From: Hermatobates lingyangjiaoensis
Lineage: Eukaryota; Arthropoda; Insecta; Hemiptera; Hermatobatidae
Reading direction: 5' to 3'
NCBI GenBank assembly: GCA_026182355.1
Contig: JAPFBL010000068.1
Location: 4,777,001-4,841,000, forward strand
Length of the DNA stretch: 64,000 nt
Position 1 is the stretch's first letter, and each line of letters starts with the position of its first letter. Positions 24,493 to 36,376 of this stretch are shown here, piece by piece. The notes beneath the pieces were generated by a model, which worked only from the letters and a program-made list of their open reading frames with translations, was not told the origin of the DNA and did not search any database. The translations under genes were made by a program, and so were the position numbers.

Positions 24493-25027
24493 CTTTTCCA
24501 GAATGGCTATTAGCTGCAAAAGGTAACAGTCATATTTTCTTCTCTCTTCAAGTTCTTTAAAAAAAAAATATCGTTTTGTAACGTTTGTAAACACTTGTAT
24601 TGAGAAAGCAAGAGTTTCATTGGCATGTTCCCTTTCTTTAGGAATTTTATTAGCTACAAAAAGCAATAATCTATCTCATTATTTGGAATGTCGTATTTCT
24701 GGATAAAACTCTTTTTAAATACAAGCAGGTTTTATACAGAGGTTATGCGGCTTATTCCTCAAAAATACAACCGGAACTCACAACAGTTAAACAAGTTCAC
24801 TAAGAGATCTGTAGAGTAATTTAACACGTTGAGACATTCATGATTGTGTAACAAACAGGCTTTACAAACTTTAATGGCTCCTGCTTAACAAAAAAGCGTT
24901 AGACTCGTTTAATTTATTTAATTTTTATATTTTTATTGTATTAATGCTTTAATCGATTTTTTTGTGGCATTTATTATTCGTAATTAATAAATTAATTCTT
25001 CCCAAGTTGATTGACCACATCAATCTA
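22381..25027. other. Non-coding stretch with (TC)n microsatellite
   Basis: The 135-codon minus-strand frame at 22,562-22,969 shows no domain. The (TC)n run is at 24,435-24,490. Confidence 0.5.
24435..24490. repeat. (TC)n microsatellite
   Basis: About 28 TC units in pure form. Frames reading S-L or R-E repeats through it are artefacts. Confidence 0.95.
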
Positions 25028-25200
25028 ACCAAGTCTCTATAGTGTTTTAGTGTTCCTGATATATAAATATAATATAATAATTCCTGATATATAAACTTAC
25101 TTTCACCATCGTCTTGTTCCTACGAAAAACTTGTTTACAAAGCAAAATAAATTCCGCAGAGCAATAGAAATGGTCCAAGGATCGTAGTTGGTAAGTAATA
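25028..25200 (+). repeat. Direct repeat, copy 1
   Basis: Aligned by eye with 26,738-26,880. Both have AACCAAGTCTCTATAGT, then AAGTGTTCCT or TAGTGTTCCT, then ACGAAAAACTT, CAAA(G/T)CAAAA, and a GCGGAGCAATG or GCAGAGCAATA segment. Copy 1 contains an extra internal duplication of TTCCTGATATATAA. The type of repeat is not recognised. Confidence 0.7.
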
Positions 25201-25424
25201 AGTTATGAAATGTTACTATCTTTGCTTGTTATAATGATTACAAGTATAGTCTATACACATAGTCATTTTAATACCTAGTGAAATCCAAATTTGACTATAA
25301 ACTACATTTCAGAAGTTATACGAAAAAAAATGCACTAAAAATAATAAAGGAGGCTAAAAGGTTGAACGGCCGCTAAAGCAATACACAGAGTGGAGCACTC
25401 GCCCTCCATGTTATTAGACTCATA

Positions 25425-25490
25425 CCCATGCATGAGAGGATGTCATACACCCACCAGCGATGATATCCAGCGAAACGTCAAAACAAACCT
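25425..25490 (+). ncRNA. Degenerate hammerhead-like motif
   Basis: GCGATGA, T, ATCCAGC, GAA, ACGT, C. The CTG of the core is degraded to GCG and stem II is not closed. The GAA, a self-complementary ACGT and a C remain in the expected order. A similar GCCGAAACGTC is at about 20,351. Both are probably old PLE-terminus fragments. Confidence 0.25.
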
Positions 25491-26737
25491 GTTATCATAA
25501 GGCTTAACACAAAGTAAGCAGACAAAATGTTCATTAACTAAACACCTCCCGTTAGAGAATACATTTAAGTCGTTGTGGTGGTATTAAACAATTCACTACC
25601 ACGACTAAAATATACAAACAGTGTTGAAATTAGCGAATTATACATAGATGCTGCATGATAAACACAGTAATTAGCGTCAGGCGAGCGTGATGGATCAACA
25701 ACTGTGAGAAGGATGTTGTTATAAAAGTAGATAAGTATGAGTGACTCACGAATAGGGATATCCGTGAAGAAGTGAATCAGTCGAGGAGAGCGGTGGGAGA
25801 TATTGCAGTAAATGAAATATTTAATGTTTGTTCCTACTCTGCACAGTCTAGCAGGCAAAGGAATGAAGACTACGTAATCCCGATTAGAGAGACCATCCCC
25901 ATGTATGGCCTACAGGCAATTCAGTGCGTTTAAAATGAAAAGCACTTTGACACGACATGATGACAATCACCAACCCCAGTCTGTAATGGTAGACTCAAGT
26001 GGTTGTACAAATGCAATGTGGTTCTACCGTATTACAATCCACACGCTCTACCAGATCCATATATTTAGGGAAAACAATGGAAAATAATCAAAATAAACTT
26101 ATGGAAAACCATAACACAAAATAGAAATATAAAAATTAAAAAAGAAACAAAACTAAGTGAATAAAAGAAACAAAACAAAAAAGTAAAAATTAAAAGAAAC
26201 AAAACTAAAGTGAACTAATTAAAAAAGTGAATAAAACTAAGTCGAAAAGAAAACATGTGGTTGAATTATTATAACAGACTTGAACCACGAGGAAACGGAA
26301 AAATACATCGGTAAAACATTGAAGGAAGACAAGATAAGCTCTGATATCCGTTGTGTCCCGGAGGTGGAAATAGGTCTACTTTGATATGGTAGACATTAGA
26401 CACTTGATATATAAGATGAACTGATTAGGTAAATGTATAAATAAAACTATATAGAGAGTTTCTTGCTCCAATCTTTCTTTTTAGATCGTTCTTCCATTAT
26501 TCAAACAGAGCTCCATCTGATTACGGACTCTTCCCTAAATACAATTTGCTGACTGGTAGCTGCTGATGCTTTGGCTCTGTCACTAATACACTCATACAGT
26601 TACATGAGTAATGTAATGCTAATGCTAATACTACTTTTCAACACTATAAATTGAAAATGTAAATAATATTCGCTAATATAGATGAGCAAATAAAATTGAA
26701 TTAATATTTTCTCTTCTGTTTTCATTTCCCACCTATT

Positions 26738-26880
26738 TAACCAAGTCTCTATAGTTTTTAAGTGTTCCTCATTCGGTAGATATAATTCACTTCCAACATA
26801 GTCTTTTTGCCACGAAAAACTTTTTCACAAATCAAAACAATTTCTGCGGAGCAATGCAAATAGTAGTTTGGGAAGTATGT
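26738..26880 (+). repeat. Direct repeat, copy 2
   Basis: The partner of 25,028-25,200, in the same orientation and about 1.7 kb away. It has diverged by many substitutions. The spacer between the copies holds no recognisable gene. Confidence 0.7.
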
Positions 26881-29800
26881 GTGTATAGATTACCGTGTAA
26901 CTGACACTCATATCGACCACCTTTGAGATGTGATTGTCTAAATGTAAACACATGAGAAATTTACTAAAAATTATTAATTTCATCTTTTTTCCATGGGCCT
27001 AGGTTTTATTCTACAAATATAAATTCTAAATAGTTTGAAATTTGGATTTGAATTGAGGCATTACATGGTAGAAGAGACAGCAGCTTTGAGGAGTATATGG
27101 GGGGAGACGTAACATAGACAGAGACCTAAATAGTTGAGTAGATACTACTAGAACAATCCAAAGTTAATGCACGATTGACATTACACGAGACTCCTTACAT
27201 AATGAAAACTAGGGGCAGAAACATGAGGTAGGAATTCCTGAAATAGTTACCTTGGCCATATTGATGATAAGTTTCAGATTTCCAGAGATAGGTCGAACAA
27301 AACCTCCAAGGAGGGATTCAACCCATCCAAGATCAAGTTATGTAATCATTTGACAGCTTCTTTTTATACAGTGAATGTGATTAGTTTCACAGGCCAGATG
27401 CATGCTGAGAATTATTATTGGTATGCAAAAAGGAATAACCAAACAAATACCGGCTAATTTTAAAATTCGTAACTATAAAGATATTACTCTTATGGATAAT
27501 TATTCATTTTTGACAACATTATTAACAGAGGCATGGTTCTGTCACTGACCAGATTGTACACGTGGCAGACATACATCTGGCTTAGTCCATCTCCACCACT
27601 ACTCAAAACATATTGGTTTAACCAACATTTCTGTCTAAATTTACTATATTCACAACTTCCTTTTTAATACAGCTCAGTAACTTTTTTTTTTAAGGGAAAG
27701 GAATGAATTTTGATTTATTTCCCATACATCCTCATTTTTTGCAATATAAATCTACATTATCTTTGGAATTAGTTTTTAAAAACTCTCGCCATTAACCCGA
27801 TATCCAAGGACTCTAAAACGTTTATTGTAAGATAAAAGCATGAAATAAGGGTAATTAATATGATAAATATAAAAACAGGCTATCAACGTAGCCATTATTG
27901 TAATAAAGTTCAATAACGTTCGAAGTTATCACAATTAAACTTTTATTTATCGAATCCAAACTTTAATAATTCATTCAATTTGTAATTATTTTTAACAAAG
28001 TCAAAAGTATTTGCAGTTTAAATTGGGTTTATTATACAGTTCTGATTAAAAAGTACATTTCCAAATTTCACCAACAGAGTAAGAATACAAAAATGAGGCT
28101 ATAAGTCACTAAGCAAGTTGACCTAATAATTAAAGAAAATACCTCAAACAATTTTAATATGCCTAAAACGTTTTAAACATCAAACATAATGATGTAATTA
28201 GAACTCGTTGATTAACTAAAACCCTTCTAAAGCTTTTATTTTTGATCAAATACCTTTCAAATGATTTAAAATTCATATCAAATAATCTTATAATTTTTGG
28301 CCATAAAGAATCTTTCAGTTTTTTTATAGACGAATATAAAAATTCAGACACATTAAAATGTTAATTAATATTTAGAAAAAATGAAAATTAAGAGGAAAAC
28401 TTTTCCCGTTATAATGAAACCTTCAAATAATAATGTCCAGTCACCGCGCTTCCATCAAGGATAATACATACATACAAAAATACCTGTGACTAAAATCACA
28501 CTGATTTCGATACCGTTGTAAATATAACTAAATCAGTTAATTTTTAATCATGAGCAAGAGGTGTGGAGCCCTTTAAATGTTAAATGTGGTCATTGCTCTG
28601 GAAGTCTGCCCATCGCATTTTAAGGGATCATCCGGCTGTGAGGCAGGAACATAGGCAATGTTTGAATAACTGGATGTCACCACATCGTGGATTGCTGAAA
28701 TTGTAATATAGAAAATATGATATTTTAATATAGAAAATTTTGTCTTGAAATTTGGAAATAGGAAAATTATAAAAAATTAAAAGGAAAAGTTTTTTTAAGA
28801 TGAGGGGGAGAGAGAGAGAGAGATCAGTAACAAACCCAAGAAATGGAAAAGAGAAATTATTATCTATTGTTGCTTAAAGATAAAAGAAATTTACCTTCCA
28901 GTTCAAAATATCAAGTGGCCGATACTTGACTCGGACTTGAAAACCACATACTTGGTGCTTCTAAAATATATGTAAATAATGCAAATTTTTAAAATCTGTC
29001 ATATAAATTTAATCTTCCGTTATCTCGGAGCGCACCATTTGAGAAGCACTCATGTAGAGTTATAAAACGTTCATATTAGAACATAAACAAAGCAAAGAAT
29101 CTATATTACGTATAGCAGAAATAACAGTTGAAACAATCTCTTATAGTTATTTTTTTTTTGCATCTATGGTTATTAACACCATATCACCAAATCAGGCTTA
29201 CAAAATCTAGACTACACAAGCAACCAAACGCTAAGAGGTTGAAACCCACGCCTTCTTGACCAAAGTACACCTTACCTACCAACCATGCAGACGTTGCATC
29301 CAATCAATGAGTGATTTTCAAAGAAAAATTCTTTTTGTTTCCAAAAAGCTTTTTAAAAGTGTGATGGAGAGAAAGGATCGTGCTCTGCTTAAGGGATATG
29401 GGGTAGGCAATTCCATTTATTATAAAAGGAAATAGCTATTGAGAAGAAAAAGCCAGCTGGTGTACTACCTGAATTAAAAATGATCTCATCTGGTCATCTA
29501 AGAGAAAACTGATTGTGCTGCACGCCAGCCAAGTCATCACTACTCTCATTGTGATTTCCCCAAATTACCTGGCAGACATTGTCAAGCAACTTTTAAGTCG
29601 TTCATTATACATTTTGATTTGCATACTTGATGAAAGTTCAAAAATAATTTACTTCATTTCGATTTTAAACCTGGAAGAAGACAAAGCGGAGTATTATGAA
29701 ACATGCATGAAGAATTATAAGAGACTCTTTTATTATTGGTATACAATATTTTTTGAGTTTATGTCAAAAGTTGTCCTGATATACTATAACACTAAAACAA

Positions 29801-29895
29801 GATTATGTAATAGTTACCTTTCATAAATGAAAAATCAGTACAAACCCACCATGAAAGGTCAAAAATAAAATTACAAAGCAGACACAATAGATACG
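26881..29895. other. AT-rich non-coding stretch
   Basis: No gene or repeat recognised. The 103-codon plus-strand frame starting at 29,515 has no domain. Confidence 0.5.
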
Positions 29896-29940
29896 CACAC
29901 CTACAGTCTCAAACTTTTGGTTTGAAACGTCATCAGGAAG
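29896..29940 (-). ncRNA. Decayed hammerhead-like motif, family E
   Basis: On the minus strand it reads CTGATGA, C, GTTTCAAACC, AAAAGTTTGAG, ACTGTAGGTGTG. It aligns with the family E motif at 12,886-12,922 (CTGAAGA, C, GGTTCAAACC, GAAAATTAGAG, ACTGTAAGTGTG). The G of the GAA core is A here, so the core is broken. This is the second family E copy and has no TA tract beside it. Confidence 0.45.
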
Positions 29941-30891
29941 AAGAAAAAAGGAAGACACAGCCCCCTATTCGTTAATGTGTTTCCCTCTTCCATCCCCCAA
30001 CAGTGTGCTCGGTCATCCATGGCATCTTTGAACCACAGGACAGGTGAATCCAAGGCTTGAAGGTAAACAAAGTTCTATGTAATGTGTATGTTAACTAATG
30101 ACCATAACTACCAAGGTGAAAACGTTAATATATACAGGATGAAACTAGTGTTTGTTTTTTCAAGTTATACAGATGGATTCTGTAATTGATGTCTAAAAAT
30201 ACAGACCAAACATCGGTTATGAATTCTTTAAGATTTTATTTAAAAAAACCTCGAGAAACATAAATACAAATAATAGCAGATACACTCGTCTAGAAATAAA
30301 CTGGAGATTGACATAAAATGGGGAACACACAATTTTAATTTTTCGATGAACAGTTCAACAGACAATTAGAGATTGTGTGTTTCTGTATTATATGTGGATT
30401 TCCAGTATGATTTCTGAACTTTCGTAGTCCTTTCTAGATGGGTCTTTCATCGCTCAGGTGTATCAGATTTTTACACAGGCTTATATTGTGTCATCGAATG
30501 GCACTTGAGGAAAACAATTTAGTGACTTTATTGAGTATTGATTTATATTATAATAAAGAAATAGTGTATAGCATTTAAGATGAATGGTTTATTAATGAAG
30601 ATAAATGATAAATGAGAGAAATGAGTGAATTTGTTGTGATTTTAAATACTTCCGATTAGCCCCTCGTCCTCCAGATAGTTAGATCACATCAATCCTCACT
30701 CCCCTCCGAATACGGCCGTCATTGTCAATGACCATCTCATCATGTTGAGCATAGCATTATGGGGAGTTCACCTCTCTGAACTTCATAACAAATTTCTCCC
30801 TCAAAGAGAAAATTGCCAAACAGTGGAACTTTCACTCTAAAATTCGGGTAAATTTGTTTAACTTTACTAGGTGAGACATTTTAAGAGAGTA

Positions 30892-30972
30892 TTTATTTAT
30901 TTATTTTTCTTTTTTATTGAAAATAAAACATAACTTGTTAGTAAAAATTATAATAACGCATACAAAGATTAT
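30892..30972 (+). repeat. Direct repeat, copy 1
   Basis: ATTTATTTATTTTTCTTTTT, then ATTGAAAA, AAACATA, AAAAATTATA and AACGCATACAAA match 32,466-32,545 in the same order and orientation. Short and AT-rich, but the GC-containing blocks make chance unlikely. Confidence 0.6.
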
Positions 30973-32465
30973 TTTTGAATTCAGACACATTACATTACTG
31001 CTAGTTCATACCCCATTTTTATACAAGTTTTTATTTACATTTATTCACTTATCAAATAACTCGCACATACCACTTTCTTATATGATCACACTGTTTCTTT
31101 GTTTAAGCTGAGAGAACTGCAGGGAAATTAACAAAATCAACGGCCGGAAAGACTTCCACAATAAAGAAAAGACACGATCAAAACATTTAATAAAAAGAAC
31201 ATTAGAAACACAGCATTTTGTTCAAATCATTCAAATGTTAACATTACCAATATATGAGCACTCATTGGAGCTTGGTATGAATATAGGCATCATACACTGA
31301 AAGAAAACACTTGTCTCTTATTCATCAATGAATCGATGGACAAGTACAATGAAAACACCATATTTACTATAAAATGGAGAAGGGCAATGAGAGGAAGATT
31401 ATTTATAACAAAGTTAAAGGGAAAATATCCCTGAGAAAGAGAGATGAACCACTCTAAAAAACTTGTTTATATAAAATAAAAAAAAATCACCTTCATCACT
31501 TCTTTACCAAGCATCCATAAGCATTCTTAAAAAAAACCATTAAGTTGAAATACAACTGGAGAATCATAGTTGAATAAATATTAAGGGACGTATTTAACCA
31601 GTGTATTATTTAATTTTAATTTTTAAAGTTATGATTGAAAAGCTAAATTTTCCAAGAGTATGCGATTCTCTCACAATACAACCACTCACTGTTCAGGCCA
31701 CTGTGGGTCAAAACTGATTCAATAATTGTGGAGGAGACAAGTATTTTTCTAATGTACCGTTCTTGATGGATGATGTTCTTATAGAAATGTCAGCATCCCT
31801 GACTCTCTGAAACTATGTGACCGTAATTGCCAGCGTGTTTTATGTCTACCCTCACCGAGTAACTAGTGTTTCTCCTATAATTGCATCAACTAATGATACG
31901 TATTAGTCTGAAGGTTATCTTTTTTATTGAGCCATCATCATTTCGATCAAAAAAAAATGTGAGAAGTTAAATATGGTCTATAAAAAGCTGACGCCACTAA
32001 TAACGGAAAATGACGAGTTATTTCATTTTTGAGGAAGATCTGCAATCCTGTTTATAGAACTAAAGGGCAGAGAGACATTAACTCTAATGAAGGTTAACAG
32101 TACTATTCGAAATTGTGAGTCACTAGACGGACTGCAAAAGCGACATGTCAATTCCATTAAATAGGAATGTCGTGATTTTAGGTAGAAATATTTTGCTCGC
32201 TTCCAAAGCATATACTTGTACCATACACTTCTAGAGGTTTAAGAAACAGACAGAGCGACTCATGTGTTAATTAGAGACAATACTAGTTATACGGTGCGAG
32301 TCTCACTGTCAGATCATTACACAATCAGCAGTCTTAAGTTTTGTCTTTTCAAATTTATTTAGTGAGTAGGGATCTGGCATCGTACAGAACTGGAGTATCC
32401 GGCTATACATCCTTTTCAAGGATTGAAGAGCACAAACTTCCACTCCCACACAACAAAAATATGCC

Positions 32466-32545
32466 TGACTATATTTATTTATTTTTCTTTTTTATTGAAA
32501 AGGAAACATACCTTTTTAATAAAAATTATATGAACGCATACAAAC
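32466..32545 (+). repeat. Direct repeat, copy 2
   Basis: The partner of 30,892-30,972. Neither copy has flanking duplications or a frame that would reveal the element type. Confidence 0.6.
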
Positions 32546-33437
32546 ATCACTACTATAATAATTGATGACAGAAATGAGTTAAGTATTGAAAGGAGGGAAA
32601 GAGAGAAGGATAAGGCAGTTGTAGAGGCCCTTGCATGGAGAGTTAAGTACGGAAACATCGAGAACAAATGAAGTAAAAACAATGAAATAGTTCTCTTCAA
32701 TAAGTCTATTGCCCAAATTCTCAATAGACACTTCTCAAAATTACCCATCATGTTAAAAGAAGAAAAAATATATTAAACAGGTGAGAGAAATGTAAGAAAT
32801 AATTTTATGGATAGCTTCACAGAGAGATATTGCTACTGGGAGAACTGTTACTTACTAGAAGTCTGAATAAATTGCACACACATACACAGGGTTCAGCATT
32901 TGTATTGAACGGCTTGTATCCCCTGAGAATTATTATCTTACAGATTACCGTAACACAACGCTGTAATCTGAAATAGATTACAGTTTTATGATGTAGTTTC
33001 TTATTATTAGCTTGTTGTGAATGTTAAGATAACGAGTGAAGTAGACGTGTGTTACTTTTATAGTTCTTTTCAGTTATATATTAGCAGCCCACATATAACG
33101 TCTGTCAGGCTACATGCCTAGATATTCGGTGTACAAAGCTTAGGGTACCCAAATACATTTCAGAAAGACTATACGATAGTATATGAGTTGCCTGACGCCT
33201 TCTCACAGTACCATTTCCTCCCCTGACCATTAACAGGGTCAAATATTGAAAATAGGTCAAACCGCTTTGTCTTCATGCGGGTTTATCTCTGTTTTCAATG
33301 TACACATAACCTTCAAAACAATTTTCAAAAGTTAGGTGAGTTCATACTCTCTGGGTTTTTCTCTAAGTATTTTACTATGCAATTTAATGTACGTACACAA
33401 TTATTGATCAAACCACAATATGAAAATGGGAGAACAA

Positions 33438-33480
33438 GACTAAGATCTTTCAACCGTAACAAGCGGTCTTCGTCAGAGTC
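33438..33480 (-). ncRNA. Hammerhead-ribozyme-like motif, family C (best-preserved copy)
   Basis: Minus strand: GACT, CTGACGA, one extra A, stem II GACCG-CTTGTTA-CGGTT (five pairs including one G-T), GAA, self-complementary AGATCT, T at the cleavage position, AGTC. AGTC pairs perfectly with GACT. All catalytic-core positions agree with the hammerhead consensus except for the inserted A before stem II. Confidence 0.6.
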
Positions 33481-33501
33481 AAAAACCCAACTGAAACAGT
33501 T

Positions 33502-33544
33502 GACCCTGACGAAGACCGCTTGTTACGGTTGAAAGATCTTAGTT
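33502..33544 (+). ncRNA. Hammerhead-ribozyme-like motif, family C (right arm)
   Basis: Plus strand: GACC, CTGACGA, A, GACCG-CTTGTTA-CGGTT, GAA, AGATCT, T, AGTT. The core and stem II are identical to the left arm. Stem I is damaged: GACC against AGTT leaves a mismatch next to the core. Confidence 0.5.
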
Positions 33545-33779
33545 TTGTTTTCCGATTTTCATATTGTAGTTTGATCATTGATTGTTATTTCACGTGTTTA
33601 TGTGAAATCTTTTTATCGATGTACACAATTATTATGAATTAAGTTTTCCAGATTAAAATTGAACTTACAAAGTTGACGTTTCAGATTTAATTAAAACATT
33701 TTTATGGTATTGAAAATGTTTATCTATGCACATACTCATTGTAACCCTCCTATGCAAGTAATAGTTGACTGATTTTCAT

Positions 33780-33870
33780 TTTCAAAATTTAATATTCCTG
33801 CCTAAGAAACACGTTTTAAATAATACCATAATGACGTCTCTGAAAGTTAGATTTGAACTTGAAAAAAAAA
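33780..33870 (+). repeat. Repeat related to family D upstream region
   Basis: TTCAAAATTTAATATTCCTG, then ACACGTTTTAAATAA, ATAATGACGTCTC and TTTGAACTTGAA align with 20,922-21,015. The copy ends before the CTGACCGAGTAC marker. It lies about 150 bp from the family C palindrome. Confidence 0.5.
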
Positions 33871-34786
33871 AACCGATTCCTGATGAATACTTATCATTCC
33901 ATTCTATTCTACAGGCGATACATTTATGAAGTTTTATGTCATATTTTGTTAAATAGAACAGGTAATGGGAAGTTGTTTTTGTTCCATTCATTTCTTCGAT
34001 CTGTTTTCAACAGTTGGACTAGAGAGGCACCAAGAGCATTCTGAGTCGGTTATTCAAGGCACATCCTTGCCTGGCTTAACTAGTGCCAGGCTGCCACCCA
34101 CAGGGTCATTCACACACTCCTTCACAACTCATTTCCCAAGCCCATAACAACTCCATTTTAAACGGCAACTGTTCTGCACTTCCAATACTTTAGAGACAAG
34201 TACGAGTATATTAAAAATATAGAATGTGTACCTATTTTTTTTTTGTTTAATTTTCAATAACAATCATGATTATTAATGCATTCTGATCTCAAAAATACAA
34301 AATATGGAAAAACAAACATAGACATTTATTTATTCATTATGAAATGAATGACTTCCGAAGCTAAAGAAATAATGGAGTGTATAAAGACAGCTGAACTCAA
34401 ATATACTCCTTCTAAGATGACAGGCAAGGAGGAAGACTAAACTTGAGAAACGACTGTCCTATAACTTGTGCAGTGGGAAGCACATCTACCTTCCTCATGT
34501 ATTTTGAGGCCATCAGATTTCTCAGATGTTCCTATCCGAGAAAACAATGGCTAATTAAATGTTACTCAGGATTGTAGTATATGACAAAAGGTTGAAGGTA
34601 AAAGCCAACAATCTTATAGTAAAGATGGAGCTCAGGGTTTACATAATGGGGAAATATAAAGAAACAACAAAGCTCTAAAATGAGACAGTATGTCACTTTG
34701 ACGCACTGGTCAATAAAAGGAATCACTTAGGAAATAAAAGGAATCAATGTATATTATACGATGTATATTATGCGGTGTGCAACTCT

Positions 34787-34870
34787 TTCATTTTCTGAAA
34801 AACTGCCCAGCATAAAGTCACTGGGATTGTAAATGTAAGGTAAAAGCAACATTAAAGTGAAGAACCATAT
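34787..34870 (+). repeat. Direct repeat, copy 1
   Basis: TTTTCTGAAAAACTGCCCAG followed by a CATA(AA)GTCA(C/G)TG block, GTAAAAGCAACATTAAAGTG and AAGAA matches 35,405-35,485. The match is clear and contains GC-bearing blocks. Confidence 0.75.
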
Positions 34871-35404
34871 AAAAATTAGTAAAGTACTACCTTTTATACT
34901 TCCTAAAATTAATCAAGAGGGACAGAAAGGATGAAAATGAGGTTCTCACTTGGCTTACATATCACACTTTCCACTGAGAAGTAAGTGTATGCTATTTTAA
35001 TGCAGGTTGACAGCCTCTATGAGATCGGAGTGTACCAGAGCCAAAGCATACTTCTATCAGCTCAGATAGTCAACATAGAACAAAGCAATGATCTTTCAAA
35101 GTCTTAGTGCAGTATTGTTGGGAGGCAGAATGTGAACATAGAAAAACTGTAATATTGCAATCATGACTGTCCACAGTCATGTGGAAGAAGATTGACTAAA
35201 CTTGGACCTGACACACTAATATAGGGCCAGAATTAGTGTAGTCAATTCCCATTGCAAGAGCTGGACGTCTTATTAATGTGTGACTCCAAGACTAGATTGA
35301 AGAATTTCCTAGGAGTGGTAACAGGTACTAAGGAGCTAATTACGTATAACTGACTTTGAAAGTAGTGCAGAGTACGATACCTGTAATAAAGTTAACGAAA
35401 CAAC

Positions 35405-35485
35405 CTTTTATTTTCTGAAAAACTGCCCAGCATAGTCAGTGAGATTATATATTTAGGGTGAAAGTAACATTAAGGTGAAGAATCT
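35405..35485 (+). repeat. Direct repeat, copy 2
   Basis: The partner of 34,787-34,870, about 620 bp away. Shortly downstream a second small duplication is visible: GAACAAAAATAGCAAGACTT at 35,611 and CAACAAAAATAGCAACGACTT at about 35,696. Confidence 0.75.
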
Positions 35486-36004
35486 TAAAGATGGCAAGCC
35501 GAAAGACTTCCTGATCATTATTTACAAATTAGAAGGGTCTGTCTTAAAGCAAAGTGGTTTGCACAAGGTCTGTTTGCCTGGCCTCCCCACCTTGCTGCTA
35601 ACCAAGGAAACTGAACAAAAATAGCAAGACTTCTGGACAAGCTACCTAAAGAGCTGACTGAGGCAGCACAAGTCACGCACGCCAGAAAGGGAACTCAACA
35701 AAAATAGCAACGACTTCCTGAATTCGTCGGGAAGTAAATTTTTAAAGCATTTCTTTAAACTGAAGTACTTTTTACCAAAAAATAGTTTCAGAATAAGTAA
35801 AAATAAATAAGTAACAAAATAAGTAAAGAGACTTTTTATGGTATATACCCTGTTTTTAAATAAGTAAATCTTCTATTTGCTGGCTTGAAAAATGAATATA
35901 AGGTCACAAATAAACTGCTTGTCACAAATAAACTGTAAACTTGAAGAAGTAATTTGAAGTAAATCGACCCCTTCTATTGTCTTACTTCATACGTTTTCTT
36001 CACA

Positions 36005-36100
36005 TCTCAACTGGTTTCAAAACTAGGATTCTCTTGAGAATGGACGAGGTTCGAATCCAGATGAGATGTTAAGGGACATACACGGTAGGACAGTAGAATC
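36005..36100 (+). repeat. tRNA-derived SINE fragment
   Basis: Contains an exact RNA polymerase III box B, GGTTCGAATCC (36,048-36,058), followed by GAGATGTTAAGGGAC, which resembles GAAGACGTTAAGCCGTC of the SINE at 5.5 kb. The box A region is not convincing, so this is a partial or decayed copy. Confidence 0.45.
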
Positions 36101-36332
36101 TTAAAATAATATCATTAATAACCTCTATGGTACTAACAGATAAGAGTAAATTCCTATACACTGTCTCTGAAACTCCGAAAAGAACACAGAGATATTACAA
36201 AAGCTTTGAATTGGCGACCAAGATTGAGCATTTCATAAGAACATTATACAGTTATTTTGATTCCACGTCTCCAGTTAATATTAGTATACTAAACTGGGGT
36301 AAAGTTACACCACAGTGTCGAAACTTTTCAGT

Positions 36333-36376
36333 TATGGCCAAATATGGAAATAATATGGCCAAATATGGAAATAATT
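36333..36376 (+). repeat. Two-copy tandem repeat, 21-bp period
   Basis: ATGGCCAAATATGGAAATA is present twice in a row with no mismatch. It adds MAKYGNN repeats to a chance 104-codon frame. Confidence 0.9.

Larger units (their letters stand above)
33393..33633. mobile_element. Palindromic PLE-derived element, family C, with 13-bp target-site duplication
   Basis: GTACACAATTATT at 33,393-33,405 and 33,621-33,633 brackets a 215-bp insert. The arms 33,406-33,480 and 33,502-33,576 pair in register (GATCAAACC.. with ..GTTTGATC), with a few mismatches and a 21-base spacer. The right arm continues 44 bases further as a single-orientation tail containing TTATTTCACGTGTTTATG. That tail matches the outer arm of the 2.64, 17.7 and 53.46 kb copies, so the left arm here is truncated. 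Both arms hold a hammerhead-like motif. No open frame. Confidence 0.8.

Noticed and set aside
24317..24666. Frames with S-L and R-E repeats on both strands
   Set aside because: Translation of a (TC)n microsatellite.
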